Below, piece by piece: positions 21,467-32,725 of a stretch of DNA of 64,000 nt. The first letter of the stretch is position 1. Every line of letters starts with the position of its first letter. The translations under genes were made by a program, and so were the position numbers. Source of the DNA: Haberlea rhodopensis (Eukaryota > Streptophyta > Magnoliopsida > Lamiales > Gesneriaceae); the NCBI GenBank assembly GCA_907163345.1, contig CAJQUN010000140.1, positions 1,426,001 through 1,490,000 of the forward strand, in the 5' to 3' direction. The notes under the pieces were generated by a model that was not told the DNA's origin, did no database searches, and saw nothing but the letters and a program-made list of their open reading frames with translations.

Positions 21467-22554
21467 GTTTAGTGGGGGGATGAATGAACACTCCTCCAAA
21501 AATTAATTCTTATTGATTTCACTCAGGTTAGTAAATGTAACCAGTACTTAAGTAGAACAGACCACTGAAATGAAAGTGCGGAAACGGTCTGTTCTTAGCT
21601 AGTAAGAACGGTTGATGGCTATGAAATGCAAGATAGTGCGAAATGTAAGTAGACAAGATATGTTTCTGGAAGTTAGAAAGCAAATCCTTCTATGTCTCCC
21701 CTTCTTCCAATCAAGGAAGGATTTACTAGAAGACTTTGAGTAATACAACTTTTTGTACAACCCCGATTCAGCTGGATTTACCCCACTACCAGACTGAAAC
21801 TCCTAGTTTCTCAATCTGTTCAGACACAATCTGTCTGACAGTTACAAAGATATCATTCTTCTATCTTAGAACAAAATACAAATGAAAGAGTGGTTTTATC
21901 TAAGCACAAGTGATCCTTAAGTGATCAAATAAAATGATAAGCAGTGCTTCTAATATTGAGCAGATCGATAAGTTGAAATCTTCCGATGATAGTGTTCTGT
22001 TCAACTGAATGCTTGATAAAGTTGATTGATCTTTTATGCGTTTTTTGAATCTCTTGTGTCTCGTCCTCTTTATGAGCTTTTGAAGTTGCACCTATATATA
22101 ATCGTCTCTGCCAACGACAATATTTCATTTTGTGTGCAACTCTATACTCTGGTCAGTATCTGAACAAGCTGTAGTCTTCTTCTTTAGATACTTTCCCTTC
22201 TGGTCTGTTCTTTCGGCGCTTGTCAGATAGACTCCCCGTTGTCTATTTACTATTTAAGGTAATCTTCAGTCCTTGGTCTTGTTCAGCATTAAATGCATCA
22301 TTAAATGCTTCAATAAATAGCCATTAATTATTCGGACTGAAGAACGAAGCTTACTAACTTCGTCTGTTCTGATCTGATATGTATCGAGCTGGACTGGTCT
22401 GATCTTGTTGATCGATCTGGATCTGCCTCGATCTGGTCAGTCTGGTTTACATCGATATGGTCTGTTTTGAGATAGACTTTATTGGTCTGATCTGTTTTGA
22501 CATAGGCTCGATCGGTCTGGTATGTTTTGTCATCTTTAAAATCCGGAACTAACA
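21467..22554 (-). repeat. 3' LTR of Sirevirus copy B
   Basis: The LTR is 1,088 bp; on the minus strand it starts TGTTAGT after the PPT and ends CCGATCCTAACA. It shares the LTR end and the AAATCCTTCC/GGAAG block with copy A. U3 (about 22360-22530) is built of GGTCTGATCTG-like short repeats instead of CAACTGG. A TATA-like TATATATAGG (minus) is near 22092-22101. Confidence 0.88.
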
Positions 22555-22947
22555 AATTCCCCTTTTTTGATGATGACAAAACCTAGCTTCAAAATCCTCT
22601 TATAAAGTCTTTTTTTCTTGTAGAATATTCTTTCAGAGCGATTAAGTCTTCTTGTTCAAAATAAATGAACACTGAAATTTGTTGTTCAGATCGATTAAGT
22701 CTTTTTGTTCAAAATAAATGAACTATTCAAAATAAATGAATAAGACTGAGAATTTCGACTGAATGACTTTTTTATTAACATGTCTGATGAATACATTTAC
22801 ATATGTCATTCATTATAGGCAGTTATCTATTCGTCTTCTATTTGTGCTGGCTCCACTTATTTCTTCTTTTCCCTCTTTTTGTCAGCAGCAATCTCCTGAA
22901 GGAAATCTACGATCTGCGTAAGCTGAGCGCAAATAGCATCCAGGCGA
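22555..22947 (-). other. PPT and non-coding region upstream of 3' LTR (copy B)
   Basis: The minus strand has TCATCATCAAAAAAGGGG then AATT directly before the LTR, the PPT of this copy. The remaining 380 bp are AT-rich with short repeats (TTCAAAATAAATGAAC twice or more) and no gene. Confidence 0.7.
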
Positions 22948-25148
22948 TTATCTTGAGCAAGGAAGGATTTGGCAACGGTAGTTTTTACTTCGGAAGCCAG
23001 CTCGATCTGTTTTTTTTCTCAGATTGTTCTTATACGAAGCTTGTTGAAAGAACAGATCATTCAGACCACGATGAATACCGTTGATGCTTGCCATAATCTT
23101 GTCTTTGAAAGAATCAAAATCCATAGACGTAGTCCGCTGGCTTTGATGAACTTCTCTTACTCGTTGAGAGAGAAAGAGAAAGTTATCAGATAATTCTTGA
23201 AGGGACTTGACTACTGATGGAGCATCATCAACGGAGTCTGGGATTTCTTCAGCGTGTAACACAGTCAGCTCTTTTCCTTTGTCAGTTGGCACATCAGAGG
23301 AGTCAACAGATTGGAGAAGGTCGGACCGGACTAAGTCCACTAGATCCGAAGAAAATTGATGTAAAAATGCCAAATCTGCATCAGACTGATCTGGAGGAGT
23401 GATTGGTTCAGAGGGCTCCTCAATCTGTAGAGCTGTAACAATATTGGACACAACTAGATCAGCATCGACAAAGTCTGGTGGGACAAACTGTCTAAGGTAC
23501 GTCTAGTGTGCCGGTCTGAATTTCTGAGACTGAGGACACAAAAGGAATGGAAGTGGTAGGGGATTCCAGCAGTACGTCCATTGCCTCAGCCTCTGCAGCA
23601 GACGGAGCATTAGGCAGTGGCTGCTCCGTTGTCTCAATAACTGGTGGCTCAGAACTTTGCTATACCACAGTCTGGCTAGCTGTTGGGTGATTCGGACTAG
23701 GAAGCGGAGTTGAAATATTGAGCCTCTGGCGATGCATGCGAACAGCCATATGGAGAGTGAGAATGTCCATCTCCAGCTGAGCTATGACCGCACTGTCATC
23801 CTTGGCAGTCGGGCTGGTGACATCAAAATTTGCCTTCTTGGCTTGAATAAGTAGATTGGCAAGCCTCAGTCTGTGGTTTGCCCGGAACAACTCCTTGCGA
23901 TGCACCGCAATGCGAACATCATCAGTTTTTGTGCCTTTCAAGACTTCTTGTTCCATCTTGTGCAGCCGCTTGAGTTTGCCAAAGAACATACTGAAGTGAT
24001 TGACCGTTCTGTATTCGACCCATTCATCGAATAAGAAGGTCAGTTCATGTGCTTTGTCTTCTACGTCTTCCATGGCAATATCAATGGTTGTTTGAGCAGC
24101 TGATTGGGGCTTGGAAGGTGCAGACTCTGTCATAATGGCTTTGCCCTTCCCAGCAACAGACGAGGGCTTAATCTCAGATTGGGTGTAGTCACCCAGTTCT
24201 TTGATTACAATACCCTTGACAGCAGGGATATTGGAGGGGACTCGGGTCACAACCTTGGATATAGTGGGTGGAACTTTGGATGGTTGGGCTTTGGATGGTT
24301 GAGGTGGAGCTTGGGATACAGTGGTTGCTTTGGTTGAATGAAAGATAGTTATGGGTTTAGGGTTTAAGGTTGCCAGGGGTTTGGTGATTTGGGTTCGTGG
24401 CTTCTTCGGTAGAGGTTTGGCGGGGGATGGAGTGGTAGAAGCAGACTGAGTTTCATCGGAGTCAGTCTGGACTACCAGGCTTGCGCTTGGCCCTGGTTGT
24501 CTTCATCTCTGTTGCCTGTTCTGCACCAACCTCCATTTTAACAGACAGAACATCCTTGGGAGTTGGCTGGTGTTGAAGCTTTCCCCAGCTCGACATTCAA
24601 AGATTCCAGCAGCTTGCTCAGAGGAACGGCAAAACAGACAGCCTGTTTTGCTGAGGTGATTATCTCTAGCAGAACTCCAAACAGGATGGAGGACCAGTTC
24701 ACCTTCTGGCCAAAATGTATGGCTGTCAATGCTCCAAATTTCTCCGACGGCACAGCATCAAAGCTCCATCTTTGCTTAGCATCGCCTTTCTGACGATGTC
24801 ACAAAGCACTTGAAAGTGGAAAAACATCTCCTTCTTTTTGAATGATGGCCTGAGGGTAAGTCCAAAGACTGATACTCGACGCTGAAATTCTTCCATAGTG
24901 GTTCTGGACAAGTGAGCGAAATCTGGCATTCCGATTGTAGGAAGTCCAAACGTCTTTGTGAACAGCTCCTGAGATATTTCCACAGTCTGGCCATTCACTG
25001 AAGAAGATATGGAATTCTTGTGAGACACGGCGTTGGAAAACAGTTCCTTGATTGCCGATTCATATACCATCGTCCCACACTCCAAGAACTTTTGTAGTCC
25101 GGAAGATTTCAGATTCTTTAAAATGGACATCATTTCTTTATCTTCCAT
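22948..25148 (-). pseudogene. Sirevirus third ORF (copy B), broken
   Basis: This is the same protein family as 1572-4170. It starts at the ATG 25148 and reads right to left. The conserved globular part (25148-24538) crosses a frameshift near 24730-24790 and includes FGLPTIGMPDF and FHFQVLCDIVRKA, then WSSILF and FAVPLSKLLES, which parallel copy A segments. A central hydrophilic part (24250-23660) and a heptad-rich tail (23451-22948) follow in further frames. There is no signal peptide or membrane segment. The TSD of the nested Athila-type element abuts the start codon, so this insertion separates the ORF from its upstream leader. Confidence 0.7.
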
Positions 25149-25153
25149 CCTGT

Positions 25154-26657
25154 TGATAGCGTTTATCGCGTACGCCCAAATTAACCCTTTCTTCAGTTAA
25201 TAGCAAAAATATGTAGTAGCGGAAGTAGGGATCGATCCCATAGGGAAGGTAGTACTTTTTCGTGTCAAATTAAAAACAAATAATAAAAATGGGAGTTTGG
25301 ATTGGATTACTACTACTTAGCGAATATCAAACTAATAAACGAGTTTAACTAAAACGATTAAAACTTATGGGATTAAAGCTGATTCTTGGTTTTCAGGTAA
25401 CCGTACTTTTGGAAAATTATCTTTTGGTCATCAAATCAAAACATTCGAATTCTTTCGATTATTTATCGACTGTAAATTCAATTCCTACTCATCTTATTCG
25501 TAGTCAAAGAGAAAACAACATTCAATTCAACCCTTACCAAATCTCTAATCACCACTACAGCCGTTAATGATTAAATCAATGATAGTTTTCAAAACTAATG
25601 AGTTCGATAAATCTAATCAATGAAAACTACAGCCGTTAAAATTGATTACTCAACCGTTTCTCCTAAGAATTCAATAACACCTACAGCCGGTTAATTATTG
25701 ATCTTAGTTGTTTCTTAACAAACTATCGATTATGCAATTGAATATTAGGTGATCGGTCTAATACACAAACACAACAATCATGGAATTCGAAATTTGAGAA
25801 ACAAATTGAAATCGAAATCTAATTCAACAATCAAACCGAATTCTCATAAAAGATTCAAATCTAAAAGTAGGTATCCCTTCAACCAAGAATCAAAGGGTTT
25901 TAACCTATCATATTCAAATCTAAAAACATAATAAATTGTACCAAAAACATTGAATTAAATAAAGGAAAATAGATTACTAAGACTAGTCACGCTTCCGGCT
26001 TGTCAGTTCCGGTCCCGTTCTTCGTTGTTCTTGACAAAACTTCCGAGAAAATTAATCTAAAATCTCAAATTATTCTAAAAATTGGAAAAACTATCAAAAG
26101 CTGCTGCTAATGAGGCTTAGTCTCGAGTTTTAGGGTATGGGAGTGATAAAAATGGGATACAATCTTTTAAACATGGTAAAAGACTCAATTTCCTAATTTC
26201 CGGACTCTGCGGCGATCGATCGCCTGATGTGTGGCGATCGATCGCTAGTTTATTTTTTTCAGCGAATATCTTGAGGCGATCGATCGCCACTTTATCGCGA
26301 TCGATCGCTGGGCTCCAGTAGACTTTGGCGATCGATCGCCTGATGTGTGGCGATAGATCGCTGATCCGTGAATTTTGTTGCAAAACTTTCTGTCCATAGG
26401 CGATCGATTTCCTCTTCCAGGCGATCGATTGCCACCTCCAAAATTACATTTTTGGCCTTTTCTTGATCAACTTTGAGTCCTTGTCATGTCCATGTCTCTT
26501 CTTGGTCTTTACACATCATTTTTAGCTCGTTTTCTTCAATTGTACCTACAATTACACAAATATACGATTAGGTAGCATACGTATCAAATTATCTATCAAA
26601 ACCTACCAAATCGTAAACAATTAAGCACTAAAGATGTGTCTATTTCTAGTCACATCA
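25154..26657 (-). repeat. 3' LTR of the Athila-type element
   Basis: The LTR is 1,504 bp; on the minus strand it is TGATGTGACTAG ... CGCTATCA. It contains the GGCGATCGATCGCC array at 26211-26433 and three CTACAGCCGTTAA-like motifs (25555, 25627, 25681). The 60-codon frame at 25749-25931 is identical in both LTRs, but I see no evidence that it is a gene. Confidence 0.9.
26211..26433. repeat. Eight-dyad GGCGATCGATCGCC array in LTR (four pairs)
   Basis: Dyad centres are at about 26217/26239, 26281/26302, 26333/26355 and 26405/26426. Pair spacings are 22, 21, 22 and 21 bp; gaps between pairs are 42, 31 and 50 bp. The spacers between dyads mostly differ in sequence. Confidence 0.9.
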
Positions 26658-28096
26658 AACTCCCCCATACTTACTCTTTACTCGACCTCGAGTAAACAAA
26701 TAAAACTACAATATTTTTGGTCTGCTCATAGGTTCATAACAAAGCAACTTGTCCTCACTTTAATGCCTCAACAATTTTAACATGCATAATAATAATGAAC
26801 GGCGGTGAAAAGTTAACAGTGGAACAAGTTCAATCCCTAAACATTTCGTACCCAACAAAGCAGTGGACGTGTGTGTGTGGTCATAAACAAGTGTTGTGTA
26901 CAAATTATAGATCCAAAATATGCAAAGCCATAATAGTTCAAGTCATACACTAACACAAGTATAAACTCACTTGCACACTAAAAGCTTCTCTACTATCTTA
27001 GCTACTTTGCAAACATAAATCAAGTAGGTCTTTATTAGCTTGTAGCTTGGCCTAGGTATTGGCTTATGAAAGAAAGGGTAAGGATATTCAAACAAGAGAG
27101 TATGATGAAATGCACACTAAAAGCTTCTCTTCTTGCATGAATTTTTCAACTTTGTTCTTTTTCACAAGGTTTATTTCAACACTTTTCTTCTTTTGTGCAT
27201 TGGCTCCCCTTGGAGTTATATTTTTTTTTTATCTATTTTCTCATGGCATTCCTTTTTCTTTCATGTATTTCATTCTTTTGAAAATGAAGCTCACACAATT
27301 AATTCAATGAAGTCCTAAGTGCATGTGAATGAAATACATCATACTCCCTTAAAAGGTATGGATTGAAATCATATTTAGGCTAAAAGGGTAGGATGATAAG
27401 CTAGTCAAGGAATGTTGAATGGGGGTCTTTAGTATGCTTAGCATACTACCATTCTTTTATATTAAGGCTCAAAAAGGGTACTAGAGATTGATTTTGTTTA
27501 CATGGTAGGCTTGAAAGGCACAAACGTATCAAAGATCGCCTATATCACTTTCATGTTTGCAAGTAGTCTAGACGTACACCTCAAAGAGCATGTAGTTAAG
27601 TTCTAGCTTGTATTAGAGACTTCTTAAGACTATCACAAAGTTCACACAATCTTCACTAAGTTATGCACACTTCACAAGTCATGACAATAATGTGCTCAAA
27701 ATATTCAACTACTAAGTTAAAGTTGCATTAGAGTTCAAAGTGTTCAAAGGTTAACAATTCACCTATGTTCAAAAGCATGCATGCCATCAATTAGGTCATC
27801 ATGGGCTAGTGATTCTAAGCATGCGTTCATTACTAACTATGAGCTCAAAATTTTCAAATTTTTCAAATTTTTTTTTTTTTTTGTATTTTTGAAATATTAA
27901 AGCAAAACTAACTACTAATCCCTCCCCCATACTTAAATCTTACATTGTCCCAATGTAAGGCAAAAATAGAAGAAAAGAGAAAAGTTTAAACTAAAAAGCA
28001 ATAAAAATAAAAGGGTAAAAGGGAAATTAACTCCCCTTGGGTTGCCTCCCAAGCAGCGCCTCTGTTTAACGTCGGTGGCCCGACGCCAGTCCTCTA
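26658..28096 (-). other. PPT and 3' non-coding region of the Athila-type element
   Basis: The minus strand has GTAAGTATGGGGGAGTT (PPT) next to the LTR. At 28030-28090 it reads GTTAAACAGAGGCGCTGCTT then GGGAGGCAACCCAAG, a sequence I know from the region after Athila integrase. So the DNA from RT to integrase has been lost. Blocks at 27010-27080 and 27290-27550, including a stem-loop at 27430-27448, match 61964-63452. Confidence 0.7.
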
Positions 28097-29302
28097 TCAA
28101 GGTGGTTGATGCAGTGTTGCTCTATCCTTCCTTAACCACCTCAATATCTTCTTCACTCCTCGGTATTTCGGCTTGTTGCCCTTTGAGTGGTCGTCCTCAG
28201 TCTTTACTCCTTCGGCACGTGATTGACATGGTCGATCCGGAGGGTGCTTCTTTTCAAAGGTACGATCCTGCAATTGAGAAATAAGAGGGTCAGCAGTATC
28301 GTGAGTAGACAGAGTAGCAATCATATGAACAGTAGTAAAAGAGCTCGAATCTATACCTCTCCTATCGTTAAGGCCATCAGTAGCCTTTCCCAGCTCCCAC
28401 AACTCATCATTATCAAAATCAGAATCATAGTCATCATGTACATCAATAGCGTAACTAGAATGATCAAGAAGTTTAATGGGTTCATACATGTTGAATTTTT
28501 CAATTTCACCATTAGACTCCATGGTTATCAAACCGCTATTTATATTGATCACTGATTTTGATGTTTTCAAGAATGGTCTTCCTAAAATAATTAGACTAGA
28601 AGGATCACCAATTCCCATGTCTAAGACATAGAAATCGGCTGTGGAGACCAAGTTCTTTACATGCACAACGACATCCTCTATTATTCCCTTAGGTATGACC
28701 TGTGGATTTATCAGCTAAGTGAATAACTGCGCTATTTCTTTTTAAATGTCCCATTTTCAGTTGAGAGTGCATTGAGTAAGGCATGACATTTATGGACGAT
28801 CCTAAATCAAGCATAGCCTTCTCAATCCTCATAGACCTAATCTCACATGGGATAAAGAACATACCTGGATCCTTGCATTTAATGGGGATACTTCTTTGGT
28901 TGTCCGCCAAAACATTTTCATTGAGCTCGACCTTGGGCTGTCCTTTGTGTAATGGGGTTCGCTCTTTGCAGTGTGGGCTCATCTCGTAGAGGCCTTTGAG
29001 TCGGCACCTTTCCTATTGTCCTTCAATGCTTGGGGGAAAGGGGTAAGTACTTTATATTCAGAAAGTTTGGGGCACTTACCTCGTGGTTCCTCCCCTTTCA
29101 TTGGCTCATCAACGTCTGTCTCTGTCTCCGTCATCTCTTCTTTCTGGGGTGGCATCAGTACCACCTTCTCTTCAGCTGCATCTTCATTCACATTCACTGT
29201 GATAACACTCACATTTTCACGGGGGTTCATCTCTGGTTGTGATGGCAGTCCATTTGAAATCCTTGCTTCGATCTTGCTGATTGAAGTTGCCAATTGTCCC
29301 AT
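28097..29302 (-). pseudogene. Athila-type protease region, frameshifted
   Basis: The region between Gag and the 3' non-coding DNA holds an aspartic protease fold in broken frames (29302-28979, 28982-28689, 28666-28097). The catalytic motif is in AMLDLGSSINVMP, where the usual DTG is DLGS as in other Athila proteases. The flap/end motif IILGRPFLKTSKSVI follows. Such proteases cut the polyprotein into Gag and Pol parts in the particle. At least one frameshift, near 28690-28660, separates the active-site half from the LGRPF half. The C-terminal part past about 28450 is hydrophilic and ends in a basic KYRGVKKILRWLRKD segment that I do not recognise. No RT follows. Confidence 0.7.
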
Positions 29303-29385
29303 CTGTGTAGTCAGGCTCTGGATGCTTGCCCTCGTCTCCTGTTAAAATTGTAAGCTATTTTCAGCAATAATTTTGATGCTATGTT

Positions 29386-30462
29386 CTAACCTGTCAGAAG
29401 GAGGGTGCACTGGCGGTGGTCCCTCCACCCTTGATTGTAGTTGTTTGGTGGATGGTCATAACTCCTTTGTGGGGGACCAGGGAATCCTCCTGCAGCATTC
29501 ACGTTCTCCGTGGTTGTCTCTTGTAGTGAGGGGCATGCGTCTGTGGAATGGTTCGCAGCCAAACAGATTCCACACGGCTTTGTCTTTCCTACATTTCCAC
29601 CTGCCATACCACGCACAAGAAAAGTGAGGTCTATCAGTTGTTGTTCTAAGTTTGATACATTTACCTCTTTTCTTTGCGGTTGTCCATGGCGCACAGATCC
29701 GAATTGTTGGGAGTTGGCCGCCATGTTAGCTATCAACCTTCTAGCTTCCTCCGCTGTTTTATCTATAAATGCTCCACCGCTTGCCGCATCCACTAAGTTC
29801 CTGTCAGAAGAAAGTAAACCTTCATAAAAGTATTGGATGAGAAGGTGTTCACTTATCTGGTGTTGTGGACAACTTGCGCACAACTTCTTGAATCTCTCAC
29901 AGTACTCGTGTAGTGATTCCTCGTAGAGCTGCTTCACACCATATATCTCTTTCCTCAAGTTTGTTGCCCTTGAAGCTGGGAAGTACTTTTCTAGGAATAC
30001 TCTTTGTAAGTCAGTCCACGTGGTGATCGATCCGGATGGTAAGTAGAAGAGCCAGTCTTTTGCAGCGTCCTTTAGAGAAAACGGGAAAGCTCTTAACTTT
30101 ATTTGATCCTCGGTGATTCCGGTCGGCTTCATGGTAGTGCACACCACGTGGAACTCCATCAGATGCTTATGCGGGTTTTCACCTGCAAGACCATGAAAAG
30201 CTGGCAATAAGTGAATTAAACCAGACTTAAGTTCGAAGTTTACGTTATTGTCCAGAGCAGGGAAACTGATGCAGAGCGGTTGTTGATCCAAGTTAGGATT
30301 TGCGAGCTGCCTCAAGCTTTGATTTGCAGCCATGTTGTTCCTTTCCTCCTCTTCTTGTTCTAAAATTCTTCGTGCGTCTCGTCTCCTCTGATGTAGCGTC
30401 CTCTCAATCTCAGGATCGTAGTGAAAGTTATCTTCGTGATTGAACGATCTACCTGTACTCAT
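29386..30462 (-). CDS. gag: Athila-type Gag
   Basis: Gag forms the particle that packages element RNA. I start it at the ATG 30460-30462 (MSTGRSFNHEDNF); the frame is open further upstream but only into the leader and LTR edge. The protein opens with DPEIERTLHQRRRDAR, the acidic/basic N-terminus found in Athila Gag. The core retrotransposon Gag domain has RAFPFSLKDAAKDWLFYLP, SITTWTDLQRVFLEKYFP and LHEYCERFKKLCASCPQH. A zinc knuckle follows, CGICLAANHSTDAC (CX2CX4HX4C), then a Pro/Asn-rich end. The frame stays open for about 359 codons, so Gag may still be made and could act with enzymes supplied in trans; that is inference. Confidence 0.8.
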   Translation of the reverse strand: MSTGRSFNHEDNFHYDPEIERTLHQRRRDARRILEQEEEERNNMAANQSLRQLANPNLDQQPLCISFPALDNNVNFELKSGLIHLLPAFHGLAGENPHKHLMEFHVVCTTMKPTGITEDQIKLRAFPFSLKDAAKDWLFYLPSGSITTWTDLQRVFLEKYFPASRATNLRKEIYGVKQLYEESLHEYCERFKKLCASCPQHQISEHLLIQYFYEGLLSSDRNLVDAASGGAFIDKTAEEARRLIANMAANSQQFGSVRHGQPQRKEVNVSNLEQQLIDLTFLVRGMAGGNVGKTKPCGICLAANHSTDACPSLQETTTENVNAAGGFPGPPQRSYDHPPNNYNQGWRDHRQCTLLLTG

Positions 30463-30515
30463 TAACAAACCAAAGTAGTAATGCTGGAAAAAAAAATCGA
30501 CACAAAAATAATACC

Positions 30516-30545
30516 AATGCCTTCCCCGGCAACGGCGCCAAAATT
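30516..30545 (-). other. tRNA-Asp primer binding site and junction
   Basis: The minus strand reads TGGCGCCGTTGCCGGGGA, complementary to the 3' end of plant tRNA-Asp. It lies a few bases (AATTT side) after the LTR end at 30546. This PBS is typical of Athila and relatives. Confidence 0.88.
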
Positions 30546-32044
30546 TGGTAGCGTTTATCGCGTACGCCCAAATTAACCCTTCTTCAGTTAATAGCAAAAA
30601 TATGTAGTAGCGGAAGTAGGGATCGATCCCACAGGGAAGGTAGTACTTTTTCGTGTCAAATTAAAACAAATAGTAAAAATGGGAGTTTGGATTGGATTAC
30701 TACTACTTAGCGAATATCAAACTAATAAACGAGTTTAACTAAAACGGTTAAAACTTATGGGATTAAAGCGATTCTTGGTTTTCAGGTAATCGTACTTTTG
30801 GAAGATTATCTTTTGGTCATCAAATCAAAACATTCGAATTCTTTCGATTATCTATCGACTGGAAATTCAATTCCTACTCATCTTATTCGTAGTCAAAGAG
30901 AAAACAGCATTCAATTCAACCCTTACCAAATCTCTAATCACCACTAGAGCCGTTAATGATTAAATCAATGTTAGTTTTCAAAACTAATGAGTTCGATAAA
31001 TCTAATCAATGAAAACTACAGCCGTTAAAATTGATTACTCAACCGTTTCTCCTAAGAATTCAATAACACCTACAGCCGGTTAATAATTGATCTTAGTTGT
31101 TTCTTAACAAACTATCGATTATGCAATTGAATATTAGGTGATCGGTCTAATACACAAACACAACAATCATGGAATTCGAAATTTGAGAAATAAATTGAAA
31201 TCGAAATCTAATTCAACAATCAAACCGAATTCTCATAAAAGATTCAAATCCAAAAGTAGGTATCCCTTCAACCAAGAATCAAAGGGTTTTAACCTATCAT
31301 ATTCAAATCTAAAAACATAATAAATTGTACCGAAAACATTGAATTAAATAAAGGAAAAGAGATTACTAAGACTAGTCACGATTCCGGCTTGTCAGTTCCG
31401 GTCCCGTTCTTCGTTGTTCTTGATAAAACTTCCGAGAAAATTAATCTAAAATCTCAAATTATTCTAAAAATTGGAAAAACTATCAAAAGCTGCTGCTAAT
31501 GAGGCTTAGTCTCGAGTTTTAGGGTATGGGAGTGATAAAAATGGGATACAATCTTTTAAACATGGTAAAAGACTCAATTTCCTAATTTCCGGACTCTGCG
31601 GCGATCGATCGCCTGATGTGTGGCGATCAATCGCAAGTTTATTTTTTTCATCGAATATCTTGAGGCGATCGATCGCCACTTTATCGCGATCGATCGCTGG
31701 GCTCTAGTAGACTTTGGCGATCGATCGCCTGATGTGTGGCGATCGATCGCTGATCCGTGAATTTTGTTGCAAAACTTTCTGTCCATAGGCGATCGATTTC
31801 CTCTTCCAGGTGATCGATTGCCACCTCCAAAATTACATTTTTGCCCTTTTCTTGATCAACTTTGAGTCCTTGTCATGTCCATGTCTCTTCTTGGTCTTTA
31901 CACATCATTTTTAGCTCGTTTTCTTCGATTGTACCTACAATTACACATATACGATTAGGTAGCATACGTATCAAATTATCTATCAAAACCTACCAAATCG
32001 TAAACAATTAAGCACTAAAGATGTGTCTATTTCTAGTCACATCA
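30546..32044 (-). repeat. 5' LTR of the Athila-type element
   Basis: The LTR is 1,499 bp; on the minus strand it is TGATGTGACTAG ... CGCTACCA. It is the partner of 25154-26657 and has its own eight-dyad array at 31600-31822, with a few point changes inside dyads (for example GCGATCAATCGC). Confidence 0.9.
31600..31822. repeat. GGCGATCGATCGCC dyad array in 5' LTR
   Basis: This is the same four-pair layout as 26211-26433. Individual dyads differ by single bases, but the spacing is unchanged. Confidence 0.88.
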
Positions 32045-32049
32045 CCTGT

Positions 32050-32477
32050 ATATAGCATTAAACTCAACAGATAACGAGTTGTGAGTTATGGTTGCCATTA
32101 GAAAGATGATGATTGGAATATGGAATAAAGAGGAGATTTGAGAAAGTAAGAAGCAAACGGCAGTAAAGAGTTAAAGTAAAAATGGTGAGTGAGATGTACA
32201 GCTTGATAAGTAAAGAGATATTAGACACGTGTTTGTATCTCGATGACTGATATTTTAAAAATTCAAATTTAACGGACCGGATGACAGAATAGTAAGGCGG
32301 TTAAAGTTATTACTATGTTAAATGTTTATAGTGTTTTGAAAAGATCACAGGATAATATCAGATCGATAGACATCAGTCTGAAAGTCAGGACCGGTCTGTA
32401 TCTTTCAGACCATTGTATTATCGATATGTGCTAACACTAAATCTTTAAAAACAAAAGTAAAGCAAGCTTAAAATATA
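32050..32477 (-). other. Leader between pol and third ORF of Sirevirus copy B
   Basis: These 428 bp are AT-rich and non-coding. On the minus strand the sequence ends GCTATATACAGG directly before the third-ORF ATG once the nested element is removed. The AG/G is splice-acceptor-like. Confidence 0.5.
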
Positions 32478-32725
32478 TTAAGATAAATCTATTAAACCAA
32501 GAATTTGACGAAAATAATTAAACTTAGCCTCGAGGAGTGGTTTAGTGAAGATATCTGCAGCCTGCTGGTCTGTTGAGATGTACTCGATCCGAATCTCTTT
32601 TTTGCCAACATGTTCTCGAATAAAGTGATGTCTGATATCAATATGTTTAGTTCGAGAGTGCAAGACTGGATTATATGTGATAGCAATTGCACTTGTGTTG
32701 TCGCAGAAGATTGGTGACTCAGCAG
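32478..32725 (-). pseudogene. pol: Copia RNase H, C-terminal part (copy B)
   Basis: This is the end of the copia polyprotein: SPIFCDNTSAIAI, with the last RNase H aspartate, then HSRTKHIDIRHHFIREHV and ADIFTKPL. It closely parallels the end of copy A at 1-1032. It is cut from the upstream RNase H half at 33389 by the hAT-type MITE; the short N-terminal residues of the open frame come from the MITE. The frame itself has no stop before its natural end at 32478. It is dead because of the MITE and the RT lesions. Confidence 0.82.

Larger units (their letters stand above)
25154..32044 (-). mobile_element. Complete non-autonomous Athila-type Ty3 element
   Basis: The element is 6,891 bp with LTRs 25154-26657 and 30546-32044, flanked by a perfect TSD CCTGT (25149-25153 and 32045-32049). 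A tRNA-Asp PBS, gag and protease are present, then the sequence goes to a 3' non-coding region without RT, RNase H or integrase. The LTRs are about 98% identical by eye. It sits in the leader of the Sirevirus copy B third ORF. Confidence 0.92.

Noticed and set aside
25749..25931. Identical 60-codon frames in both LTRs (also 31138-31320) as a small gene
   Set aside because: The identity follows from LTR duplication. The frame is low-complexity, AT-rich and not supported by any other feature.
26211..26433. GATCGATC palindromes as a CRISPR array
   Set aside because: The repeats are 14-bp palindromes without unique 30-nt spacers, with no cas genes, and they lie inside LTRs of a plant retrotransposon.
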